From contig JANTHG010000004.1 of the NCBI GenBank assembly GCA_024762535.1, forward strand, positions 1 through 41,705: a stretch of DNA of 41,705 nucleotides, written 5' to 3'. Position 1 is the first letter of the stretch. The number at the start of each line of letters is the position of its first letter. Below, one piece after another: positions 7,706-15,070 of the stretch. Position numbers and translations under genes: made by a program. The notes below the pieces were generated by a model, which worked only from the letters and a program-made list of their open reading frames with translations, was not told the origin of the DNA and searched no databases. Origin of the DNA: Calditrichaceae bacterium (GTDB lineage: Bacteria; Calditrichota; Calditrichia; Calditrichales; Calditrichaceae).

Positions 7706-9173
7706 CACTTTTACCATTCGGGTGACAGGAATAACAGGCAGTGCTTTCATAAGTATAGTCGATTACTTCATGATGTTTACTGTCAGTATCGTTCTTATTG
7801 TGCTCATGGCAATTAATACATTCAAATCGTTTATAGTCGGCCGTATTCACATGGCAATCGGAACAGGTATTCCATTCATTGCGGTGTTTGCCCGAATATA
7901 TGGGAAAATACTGCCCGTCATGATCCCAATTAGCCGGTTGCCAGGCGCTTGTGGAGTGGCAATCCTGACAGGTGGTGGGGAATTGCGCTGCTTTGTGATC
8001 GGGATCAGTAGTAGTATTGAAATCGGATTGATGACAGGCAACACATTCAGTGGGTGTATTGCTGTAGCCGTTACTATGACAGTCAGTACAGGAAACGGAA
8101 GTATGCGCCCCGGTCAACGGAAAAGTTGTTTGGTTGTGATCAAAAGTAGCCGGTTGCCAGGCGCTTGTGGAGTGGCAATCCTGACAGGAAGTGGGGAATT
8201 GGGAATCTTTGTGATTGGGGTCGGTAGTAGCATTGTATTCGGATTGATGGCAGGCAACACATTCAGTGGGTGTATTACTGTAGCCGTTACTATGACAGTC
8301 AGCACAGGAAACGGATTTATGCGCGCCGGTTAACAGAAAAGTGCTCAGATTATGATCAAAAGAAGCCGGACTCCATCCGTTTATAGTATGGCAATCTTCA
8401 CAGACGGTAGAAAAATGGGCGGTCACATGATTTGGATCGGTTGTAGAATTGAAATCATTTTGATGACAACTTACACACAAAGTAGAAATTTTTTGAAAAC
8501 CGGAAGTATGGCAATCCTGACATTGTAAACCAGAATGCCCGCTAATGAGTGGAAATGTGGAACTATGAATGAAACCGGTTCCGTTCCAGTTTGCGGATGA
8601 AATGAGGTGGCACTGTTGGCATTCCAGGTTAAAGCCAACTTTTTGGTGATTTGGATTGCGTGTTTGTATATAATCCTGCAAATGACATGATTTGCAAAGC
8701 ATGGAGGTGTTGGCATATTCATCCGGTTGTTGCCCGCCATGACAGGCCTGGCAATCGAGCTGGGCGTGAACGCCCATCAATGGGAAACCATATTCCAGAT
8801 GTTTTTTAGACTGGGTGTTCCTGTCTTCCCAACCTTGGGGACTGTGGCATTGTTCACAATTTTTCCCTAAACGATTTTTGTGGATGTCTGTGTGGCAATC
8901 GGCGCAGGAACTACCAATTTTATTAAATTCGAGACTCTGATGACAACTTAGGCAGGAAACCTGCTGATGTTGTCCAATTAAGGTGAAACCGGTTTGGGAA
9001 TGGTTGAATTTTAATCTTGAATAATCAATTTTCCACGAATCTGTTGTGTGACAGGTTTTACAGGCAAGGTCAAATTCGGTTCCATGCGGCATTTTTAAAT
9101 TATTCTGCCCATTAACAATTGACAGAATGCCGATCATAAAGAATAAAAATTTTAGGAATTTCATCATTTTCAT
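7698..9173 (-). CDS. 19-heme c-type cytochrome
   Basis: This 491-residue protein has a signal peptide (MKMMKFLKFLFFMIGILSIVNG) and nineteen CxxCH motifs, about one per 25 residues. The central part consists of a 72-residue unit present in two close copies and one diverged copy. Each unit has three hemes: CQDCH, then CTDCH or CADCH, then CVACH, with TTFPLTGAH between the first two. The end (PIYSGKHRNEW to CYSCHPNG) matches the decaheme protein. Its start overlaps the stop of the 20-heme gene in an ATGA, indicating translational coupling. Such a long string of bis-His hemes would act as an electron wire in the periplasm, possibly reaching the outer-membrane barrel encoded two genes downstream. 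Confidence 0.92.
   Translation of the reverse strand: MKMMKFLKFLFFMIGILSIVNGQNNLKMPHGTEFDLACKTCHTTDSWKIDYSRLKFNHSQTGFTLIGQHQQVSCLSCHQSLEFNKIGSSCADCHTDIHKNRLGKNCEQCHSPQGWEDRNTQSKKHLEYGFPLMGVHAQLDCQACHGGQQPDEYANTSMLCKSCHLQDYIQTRNPNHQKVGFNLECQQCHLISSANWNGTGFIHSSTFPLISGHSGLQCQDCHTSGFQKISTLCVSCHQNDFNSTTDPNHVTAHFSTVCEDCHTINGWSPASFDHNLSTFLLTGAHKSVSCADCHSNGYSNTPTECVACHQSEYNATTDPNHKDSQFPTSCQDCHSTSAWQPATFDHNQTTFPLTGAHTSVSCTDCHSNGYSNTPTECVACHQSDFNTTTDPDHKAAQFPTTCQDCHSTSAWQPANWDHDGQYFPIYSGKHRNEWNTCSDCHVNTADYKRFECINCHEHNKNDTDSKHHEVIDYTYESTACYSCHPNGKSDD
7932..8363. repeat. 216-bp tandem repeat inside the 19-heme cytochrome gene
   Basis: Two adjacent units, 7932-8147 and 8148-8363, each encode 72 residues with three hemes. 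The first 41 bases of both units are identical, and other long blocks are shared, for example the stretch around GGCAACACATTCAGTGGGTG. A third, more diverged unit follows at about 8364-8570. The period is an exact multiple of three, so copy-number change keeps the reading frame. Confidence 0.85.
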
Positions 9174-10891
9174 TGTTTAACCTTGTTTGTCTTTGAATTT
9201 CCATGGCAAGAAGCACAATCTGTACTTAAAGGTTTGTAGCGAATAAAGATATCCTGCTTACTTTTTTGCGCCGGATGACATCGAACGCATTCTACACGGA
9301 GATGGGCTCCATTCAGTTGAAAGCGACTGTCACGATTATGGTCAAATTTGAGTTTTGCCCAACCGATCGGTGAATGGCATTTGGCGCAGGATGTTTTATT
9401 CTGCTGATCGGCAAACTGTCCATGATGGATATCCTGATGACAGTTTGAGCATGAAGCGTCATTTATTTTTAACGGGATCAAAACTTTACCCGAAATATCC
9501 TTAAGTATTTTGTGACAATTCTGACAGCGAACCTGTAAATGCTTTCCTAATAAAGGAAATTTAGTTTTGCTGTGATCAAACGGAATAGCCTGCCAGCTTT
9601 GACTTGAGTGGCAAAAGGTACATCGCTCTGAGTTACTATAAAGATTTTGAGCTTTAAGAAAATCGTCAGCCGCACCATTATGTACATCTCTATGGCAATC
9701 AAAACATTCAAATGAATCATAATGAAAGCGTATCTTCTTTATTTTTCCGTCTGCTTCGATTTTTTTATGGCAGACCAGGCAGGGAATTGCCTGATGAGCT
9801 CCCTTTAAGGGAAAGCGTGTTTTGGAATGTTGCAGCAATGAAAAATTTGTGCGTTCAAATCCGTTGGTCGTATGGCAGTCTGCACAATCTTTTTGGCTGA
9901 GTTTGACTGAGAATTCATTACGGTGAAAATTTTCATGACAATTTTTACATTTATTAAAATGAGCTATACGCTTTGATGTTGTATTAGTATGGCACTTTTC
10001 ACAAGCAACATTTTTATGCATTCCCTTCAGTTTATATCGTGTCCGGTCGTGATTAAATGAATTTTTACTATATTGATTCCAGCCGGAAGTGTTGTGGCAA
10101 GAGCTGCATTTTTTACCCAATTGCCCACGATGCACATCTTCATGACAACTGATGCAGGTATTATGTTTTATGTGCGAAAATTTTAAGAAATGGGGACTTT
10201 CTACGGATGCATGGTCTGTTACAACTTTATGGCATTTTTGACATTTTACCTGTTTATGTTTTCCGGTTAACTTAAATGTAGTATTATTATGGTCGAACCC
10301 CGGAACTGGTTTCCAGGCTATTTGATTGTGGCAATGTGTACAGCTCTGTTTAAACTGTGCTCGGTGCTCATCCATGTGGCAACGGACACAACTTGTATCT
10401 AAGCCTAAAAAAGTATGTTTTAAATTCTTTTTCTTTTGAAGCAGTTCTTCTTTATGCGCTATAAATTCCGGTTTATGACAATCCCGGCATTTTAATTCTT
10501 TGTGTTTTCCCTGAAGTGGCATTCCGGTTTGAGCATGATCAAAATTATTTTGACCATTTTCCCAGAAAATTAGATCTGCATTTCTACCCTGGTGTTCCAC
10601 ATGACAAGTTTCACACCTTTGATATTTTGGATTTGCATGTAAGCCTTTCTTCTGGTTGATTTCATCTTTAATCAGTGTATGGCAATTGAGGCAATTATCC
10701 GAAGATAACTGCTCACCTGTTTTATGACATTGCGTACAGTTTTCCAAGCCTTCAAGTTGACTGTGAGAATGGTGCAAATCCCCTGGGGAAAGTTGAGAAA
10801 ATACAGGGCTGCTACTTAATATGATCAGAGTTAAAAATCGTACAAAGAATCCGTAATGCAATATTTTGCCAACTTTCTGAATCAAGGGCAT
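9170..10891 (-). CDS. 20-heme c-type cytochrome
   Basis: From the ATG at 10891 the protein has 573 residues, a signal peptide ending SSSPVFSQ and twenty CxxCH motifs. Hemes are mostly arranged as F-D-H, T-x-F-x-L-x-G-x-H, C-x-x-C-H followed by C-x-x-C-H-x-D-x-H, giving many candidate bis-His hemes. It is lysine-rich, so probably basic, unlike the more acidic 19-heme protein. The frame extends to 10924, overlapping the membrane gene upstream; the 10891 start leaves a 5-base gap and a cleaner signal peptide. It is the first soluble cytochrome of the operon, directly after the b-type membrane protein. The simplest role is to accept electrons from that protein in the periplasm, which is an inference. 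Confidence 0.9.
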   Translation of the reverse strand: MPLIQKVGKILHYGFFVRFLTLIILSSSPVFSQLSPGDLHHSHSQLEGLENCTQCHKTGEQLSSDNCLNCHTLIKDEINQKKGLHANPKYQRCETCHVEHQGRNADLIFWENGQNNFDHAQTGMPLQGKHKELKCRDCHKPEFIAHKEELLQKKKNLKHTFLGLDTSCVRCHMDEHRAQFKQSCTHCHNQIAWKPVPGFDHNNTTFKLTGKHKQVKCQKCHKVVTDHASVESPHFLKFSHIKHNTCISCHEDVHRGQLGKKCSSCHNTSGWNQYSKNSFNHDRTRYKLKGMHKNVACEKCHTNTTSKRIAHFNKCKNCHENFHRNEFSVKLSQKDCADCHTTNGFERTNFSLLQHSKTRFPLKGAHQAIPCLVCHKKIEADGKIKKIRFHYDSFECFDCHRDVHNGAADDFLKAQNLYSNSERCTFCHSSQSWQAIPFDHSKTKFPLLGKHLQVRCQNCHKILKDISGKVLIPLKINDASCSNCHQDIHHGQFADQQNKTSCAKCHSPIGWAKLKFDHNRDSRFQLNGAHLRVECVRCHPAQKSKQDIFIRYKPLSTDCASCHGNSKTNKVKQ

Positions 10892-10896
10892 TTTTA

Positions 10897-11775
10897 TCAA
10901 AAAATCCAACGATAGCCAAGCCAAACAGTGATCCCCACGTGTACAAACATTATCAGATACATCAAAATAGCAAAGGGTTTATGAAATACATGCCAATAGT
11001 GGAATACTTGATGTATCCGGTTAAGAAAGCGGATACGGCGTGTAAGTTTATTTTTTTGATATAAAAGCGATACTAATTCATGTTTTTGTTTACCATCAAT
11101 CCCATAAGAATCTTTTAATTTTTTGAATATTTTGGGGCGGCGTATTTGAAATAATAGATCATCCGCTATAAAATGCAGTAAAATTGAGAAAAAAGAAGGA
11201 GAACCCTGAATCCGTTTCATAACAAGAGAGCTGATTTCTTCAATTTCCTGTATGGTAAGTTTGAATTGCTCTTGTAATTGTAAATTCAGATTGGTATTGA
11301 GTTTGTCCAGCTCGTCATGGGTTAATTCGTGCCCACGAATATTACGTGGAATCTGCAAATAAAGATAACGACCCAACACTCCGGAAAGAGCAACCGCAAT
11401 CATAGACCAAAAACTAACTGCAATCAATCCATTAAGCTTAAAGGTACTATGTAAAATAATGAACATCGGCCCACTTATACCAAAAAATATATGTATTTGC
11501 AACCAGTGACTCATACTCCCAAATTGTCCAAATAGTCGGGTTCGTTTTCGAAGGGAGTAAAGTAACAGAAGAAGTAGCATCGTAGAACCGATAATTCCAA
11601 AACCATGTCCCCACCACCCCCCGGGTTTATATTGACTATAATTTGTGTGACGTACTCGTTCTGCAAGCGGAGTGATAAAATAATCGAATTCGGTTAACAT
11701 AAAATATATAAATAGGGCTATTGTAATTGAATACAAGAAAAATAAAAAAAATTTAAACCGAAATAGTCTTTGCAT
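10897..11775 (-). CDS. Di-heme b-type-like integral membrane protein
   Basis: From the ATG at 11775 the protein has 292 residues and about five membrane helices (roughly 8-27, 56-74, 92-112, 117-140, 266-287). Helix three carries H95 and H109 and helix five carries H265 and H279. Both pairs are spaced His-x13-His, the spacing that holds two stacked b-hemes in cytochrome b and in ferric-reductase/NOX-type domains, where helices three and five are also used. A charged, helical, probably cytoplasmic loop of about 120 residues separates helices four and five. The frame extends to a GTG at 11850, adding a basic, non-hydrophobic tail; an AGAGG lies just before the 11775 ATG. As first gene of the cytochrome operon it is a good candidate for the quinol- or NAD(P)H-linked electron entry point. 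I do not recognise a named family. Confidence 0.75.
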   Translation of the reverse strand: MQRLFRFKFFLFFLYSITIALFIYFMLTEFDYFITPLAERVRHTNYSQYKPGGWWGHGFGIIGSTMLLLLLLYSLRKRTRLFGQFGSMSHWLQIHIFFGISGPMFIILHSTFKLNGLIAVSFWSMIAVALSGVLGRYLYLQIPRNIRGHELTHDELDKLNTNLNLQLQEQFKLTIQEIEEISSLVMKRIQGSPSFFSILLHFIADDLLFQIRRPKIFKKLKDSYGIDGKQKHELVSLLYQKNKLTRRIRFLNRIHQVFHYWHVFHKPFAILMYLIMFVHVGITVWLGYRWIF

Positions 11776-11850
11776 TGGCCTCTTTCGAATGGTCTTTTTT
11801 TTATTTGGTTTTAGTACCCGGGGTTCAGGAAATGGGTTTATTAAAATCAC

Positions 11851-11966
11851 CTAAGAGACGAATTGTCCTCAGGAATTTCATCATAATTCAATGTAATACA
11901 TTACCACAAGAAAAAAAACATATTTTGTCCCGCAGTAATGGATTCGTTTTAGGTGACTTACAATAC
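11851..11966 (-). promoter_or_regulatory. Upstream region of the cytochrome operon
   Basis: This AT-rich gap lies between the terminator of the surface-cytochrome gene and the first gene of the six-gene operon, so it should hold the operon promoter. A small perfect dyad, AATGTAATACATT at 11890-11902, has 6-base arms and could be an operator. I see no clear -35/-10 pair. Confidence 0.4.
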
Positions 11967-12009
11967 AAAAAAGCAACCGGGCGATATATGTACTCATCCC
12001 GATTGCTTT
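11967..12009 (-). terminator. Rho-independent terminator of the surface-cytochrome gene
   Basis: On the minus strand AAAGCAATCGGG pairs with CCCGGTTGCTTT (one mismatch) around a 16-base loop, followed by six T. It begins 13 bases after the stop at 12023, so the surface cytochrome and the six-gene operon are probably separate transcripts. Confidence 0.75.
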
Positions 12010-12022
12010 ATTTGGTAGTATT

Positions 12023-13483
12023 TTATCGCATTACAAACATTTTTCGGGTTTGGCTAAAATGATTAATGCTCAAACGGTAAAAATAGACTCCCGCTGCTAA
12101 GAAAGAACCATTATACTGAACGCGGTATTCACCTGGATTCAGTTTTTTATTTAAGATGGTTGCCAATTTGCGTCCATTTAAATCAAAAACATCAAGATGA
12201 ACGCGACCGGGTTTCTGAATATTAAAACGTATCGTAGTAGAAAGTTGATTTCCTTTTCCGGATAGTTCCCCAAAAGGATTGGGGTAATTTTGGAATAATG
12301 TGTAAGATGAAGGAGGGTTAGGTGACATTGTCTCTAAAACAGAAGCCAGTAAACCATGCGGTCCGGGACCGTCGGGATTAATTCCATGACAGGTTTTACA
12401 ATCATTTAAGGTGCCGCTGTGCCCCTGCAGGGCGATAGCCTGAACATTGTCCCGGTCGTTGCCACTGGGAGCAATCGCATGTTGTTCGCCGTGGCAGGCA
12501 CTGCAATAAAGCCCGCCATGACCTTTGGAATCTTTGTACAGTTTTCCGCTTTCTTCGGCATATTTATTTCCATGGCAATTGGCATCTCCGCAGGATGGCT
12601 CATCAAGCCAGGGTCTGCGGCCGTTTTCGACGGATACGCCCACTTCGCGGACGCTGCCATGGCAATCCTGGCAAACAAAATTATGATCGGTTTTCATGGT
12701 ACCGCGCAAACATTGGGTATTGGGACCCGGATGGCATTTATAACAATCATTTGTTTTATCGGCATGCTTTTTATGAATGACCTCGGAAAATGAAGGAACA
12801 CCGGCATGGCCCGGTTTGTTCAGCGCATTGTCTTCATGACAGTCAGAGCAGAAAACCGGTTTGTCGTTGGGGTCGAAGCCACCCTCACGCTCATGTTCGT
12901 TTAAAATATCCTGTTCACTCGAGTGGCAGCCCGAGCTGACGCAGTTAATTTCATTAGAAACCGGAATGACCGGTTGTGTTTCTGCCAGGAGATTGCTTTG
13001 CGTGTCATAAACACGAATCAATCCGAGCTGAAAGGCGTCTTCATGTTGTAAATCGGCATCTGTGTATGGCGTTAAGGGAACGCCGAAAGCGCTAAAATGG
13101 TCACTCTGCTGATCCAGATTGCCAGATAAACCGTGGCCTTCAAGCCCCATATTGGGCTCCAAGTTCACACCAAATAATTTATCCTCATAATCCCAAAAAT
13201 TTGTTTTACCCACAGAATAGGTGTTACCAGGGATTTCGTATGTGGCGGAAATATTTTGGGAAACAACATGCGGTGGATTAAGAGCATCTCCTTTTTGTAT
13301 AACCTGTGCGAAAATATTATTGTACGGTGGTAAAATGGAAATAGTTGAAAAATCCTGATTGCAGCAGTGCATGCCCAGGTCATTCCAGCTGATTACAATG
13401 TAGTCCTGTGCTTTGATGCTGCTGAACCCAAAAAAGAAAATCACTAAAAAAGAAACTGAAAATGCAAATGAACGCTTACGCAT
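12023..13483 (-). CDS. T9SS-exported multiheme surface cytochrome
   Basis: From the ATG at 13483, which has a strong GGGGGAA ahead of it, the protein has 486 residues. It has a signal peptide ending SIKAQ and an N-terminal domain starting ISWNDLGMHCCNQDF. A heme region follows with five CxxCH motifs (C202, C237, C261, C317, C352) and two CX4CH motifs (171-177, 288-294), so five to seven hemes. The end (about 395-486) is a T9SS type-A sorting domain with YTLFQNYPNPF and GGVYFYRL-like pattern. It should therefore be placed on the cell surface. It sits between lpd and the cytochrome operon, with its own likely promoter and terminator. The predicted role is the outermost electron carrier contacting a solid or soluble extracellular acceptor or donor. 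The frame extends 47 codons further upstream to a TTG, which I reject. Confidence 0.85.
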   Translation of the reverse strand: MRKRSFAFSVSFLVIFFFGFSSIKAQDYIVISWNDLGMHCCNQDFSTISILPPYNNIFAQVIQKGDALNPPHVVSQNISATYEIPGNTYSVGKTNFWDYEDKLFGVNLEPNMGLEGHGLSGNLDQQSDHFSAFGVPLTPYTDADLQHEDAFQLGLIRVYDTQSNLLAETQPVIPVSNEINCVSSGCHSSEQDILNEHEREGGFDPNDKPVFCSDCHEDNALNKPGHAGVPSFSEVIHKKHADKTNDCYKCHPGPNTQCLRGTMKTDHNFVCQDCHGSVREVGVSVENGRRPWLDEPSCGDANCHGNKYAEESGKLYKDSKGHGGLYCSACHGEQHAIAPSGNDRDNVQAIALQGHSGTLNDCKTCHGINPDGPGPHGLLASVLETMSPNPPSSYTLFQNYPNPFGELSGKGNQLSTTIRFNIQKPGRVHLDVFDLNGRKLATILNKKLNPGEYRVQYNGSFLAAGVYFYRLSINHFSQTRKMFVMR

Positions 13484-13534
13484 AATTCCCCCAGGATTTA
13501 TATGAAAAATTGAGTTACTATTTAAAACACAAAT

Positions 13535-13563
13535 AGCATAACCAAATATTTCATAATCATCAA
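13535..13563 (-). promoter_or_regulatory. Candidate promoter of the surface-cytochrome gene
   Basis: Reading the minus strand, TTGATG (13558-13563) is followed after exactly 17 bases by TATGCT (13535-13540), each a 4/6 match to sigma-70 boxes. It lies about 50 bases before the chosen start, in the 137-base gap after lpd. Confidence 0.35.
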
Positions 13564-13620
13564 GAGGTAAATTTTTTTTACGTACACTTAAAAAATCATT
13601 GTATGGGAATATAAATTCTA

Positions 13621-15036
13621 TCAACGATTTCTTTTGGGACGGTACACATGGGTGCTTTGCCCAAATACCATTTCAGCACTTTCCATTAGAGTCTCCGAGA
13701 GGGTGGGGTGGGGATGTATACTCAGTTTTAAATCATTTGCATTCGCGGCCATCTCAATGGCTAATACGCCTTCGGCAATCATTTCGCCGGCTCCGCTGCC
13801 TACAATGCCAACTCCAAGGATACGTTGTGTCTCTTTATGGATAATTAATTTCGTTAATCCATCCGGACGATCCATGGTGAGTGCGCGACCGGAAGCGGCC
13901 CAGGGGAAACGCATAATTTCTACAGCTAGTTTTTGATCTTTTGCCTCTTGTTCGGTTAAGCCGGCCCAGGCAATTTCCGGATCTGTAAAAACAACGGCAG
14001 GAATTGCAGCCGGTTCGAATGCTGCTTTATGCCCGGCAATAACTTCGGCGGCAATGCGGCCTTCGGCAGAAGCTTTGTGTGCTAACATGGGTTCACCGGC
14101 CACGTCGCCAATAGCAAATATGGTGGGCTCAACTGTCCGATTGTGTGCATCCACCGGAATAAATCCCTGCCGGTTTGGTTTGATCTTTGTATTTTCCAAA
14201 CCAAGAGCTTCGGAATTAGGTGTGCGACCTATGGAGTAAAGCACTTTGGAAAAAATCTGATCTTCTGCACCTTCAAACTGAATTTTAATTCCGTTTTTTA
14301 CCTCTTTCATGGAAGAGACTTTGGTGTTGAGCATGATTCTTTCAAATCTCTTATCAAGATTTTTCTGTAATATCCTAACCAGATCGCGATCGGCAGCTGT
14401 GAGCAGATTCGGAAGCATTTCCACAACCGATACCTTACTGCCAAGGGCAGCATACACGGTGCCCATTTCTAAGCCGATATAGCCACCGCCAATGATAAGC
14501 AACGATTCGGGAATATCTTCCAGGTTTAAGGCCTGAGTAGAATTCATTACCCGTTTACTATCAATAAAAAGCTTGGGAATGGTTGTTGGTCGGGAACCCG
14601 TTGCAAGGATGCTGTAGTCGAATCTGATTACTTGTTTTTCATTATTCAGATCTTTCAGTTCCAGATGATGGGCATCTTTAAATTGTGCCCGGGCGCGAAT
14701 ATGATTTATTTTACGTTGAGTAGAAAGACTTCCCAGGCCGCTGGTTAATTGAGAAACTACGGAATCTTTCCAGCTCCGTATTTTGTTGATATCTATTTCC
14801 GGTTCACCGAAGGTGACTCCCCATTTATGGGACTCCCTAGCTTCATTTATTAATTTTGCGAGATGCAACAGGGCTTTGGAAGGAATGCAACCGCGATACA
14901 GACAAACGCCACCCGGATTTTCAGCGGGATCGATTAATGTAACTTCAAAACCTAGATCTGCTGCCATAAAAGCGGCGGCATATCCTCCCGGACCTCCACC
15001 AATGACGGCAACCTGTGTTTTTGTTATTTCAGACAT
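13621..15036 (-). CDS. lpdA: Dihydrolipoyl dehydrogenase (E3)
   Basis: This 471-residue flavoprotein reoxidises dihydrolipoamide with NAD+, completing the pyruvate dehydrogenase cycle. It has the FAD motif GGGPGG near the N-terminus, the redox-active disulfide in GGVCLYRGCIPSK (about residues 42-54), the NAD-binding GGGYIGLEMG, the second FAD motif AIGDV and the C-terminal catalytic HPHPTLSE. The 'CLYRGC' form of the redox loop differs from the commoner CLNVGC but keeps both cysteines. CGGAG lies 6-7 bases before the ATG. It is the third gene of the aceE-aceF-lpd cluster, 34 bases after aceF. It may also serve other 2-oxoacid dehydrogenases. Confidence 0.96.
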   Translation of the reverse strand: MSEITKTQVAVIGGGPGGYAAAFMAADLGFEVTLIDPAENPGGVCLYRGCIPSKALLHLAKLINEARESHKWGVTFGEPEIDINKIRSWKDSVVSQLTSGLGSLSTQRKINHIRARAQFKDAHHLELKDLNNEKQVIRFDYSILATGSRPTTIPKLFIDSKRVMNSTQALNLEDIPESLLIIGGGYIGLEMGTVYAALGSKVSVVEMLPNLLTAADRDLVRILQKNLDKRFERIMLNTKVSSMKEVKNGIKIQFEGAEDQIFSKVLYSIGRTPNSEALGLENTKIKPNRQGFIPVDAHNRTVEPTIFAIGDVAGEPMLAHKASAEGRIAAEVIAGHKAAFEPAAIPAVVFTDPEIAWAGLTEQEAKDQKLAVEIMRFPWAASGRALTMDRPDGLTKLIIHKETQRILGVGIVGSGAGEMIAEGVLAIEMAANANDLKLSIHPHPTLSETLMESAEMVFGQSTHVYRPKRNR

Positions 15037-15070
15037 GCATTACTCCGATTTCAATTTAAAAGAATTAAAC

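Noticed and set aside
7722-8333. 203-codon open frame on the plus strand opposite the 19-heme cytochrome
   Set aside because: It is antisense to the repeated CxxCH region and made of the same repeats (MTVSTGNG, SRLPGACGVAIL). It arises from the biased codons of the real gene.
7932-8570. Regular repeats that might suggest a CRISPR array
   Set aside because: The units are 216 bases long and fully coding for heme-binding repeats, with no short repeat/unique spacer structure.
13484-13624. N-terminal extension of the surface cytochrome to a TTG at 13624
   Set aside because: It would place 47 residues before a clear signal peptide and use a poor start, whereas the ATG at 13483 has a strong ribosome site.
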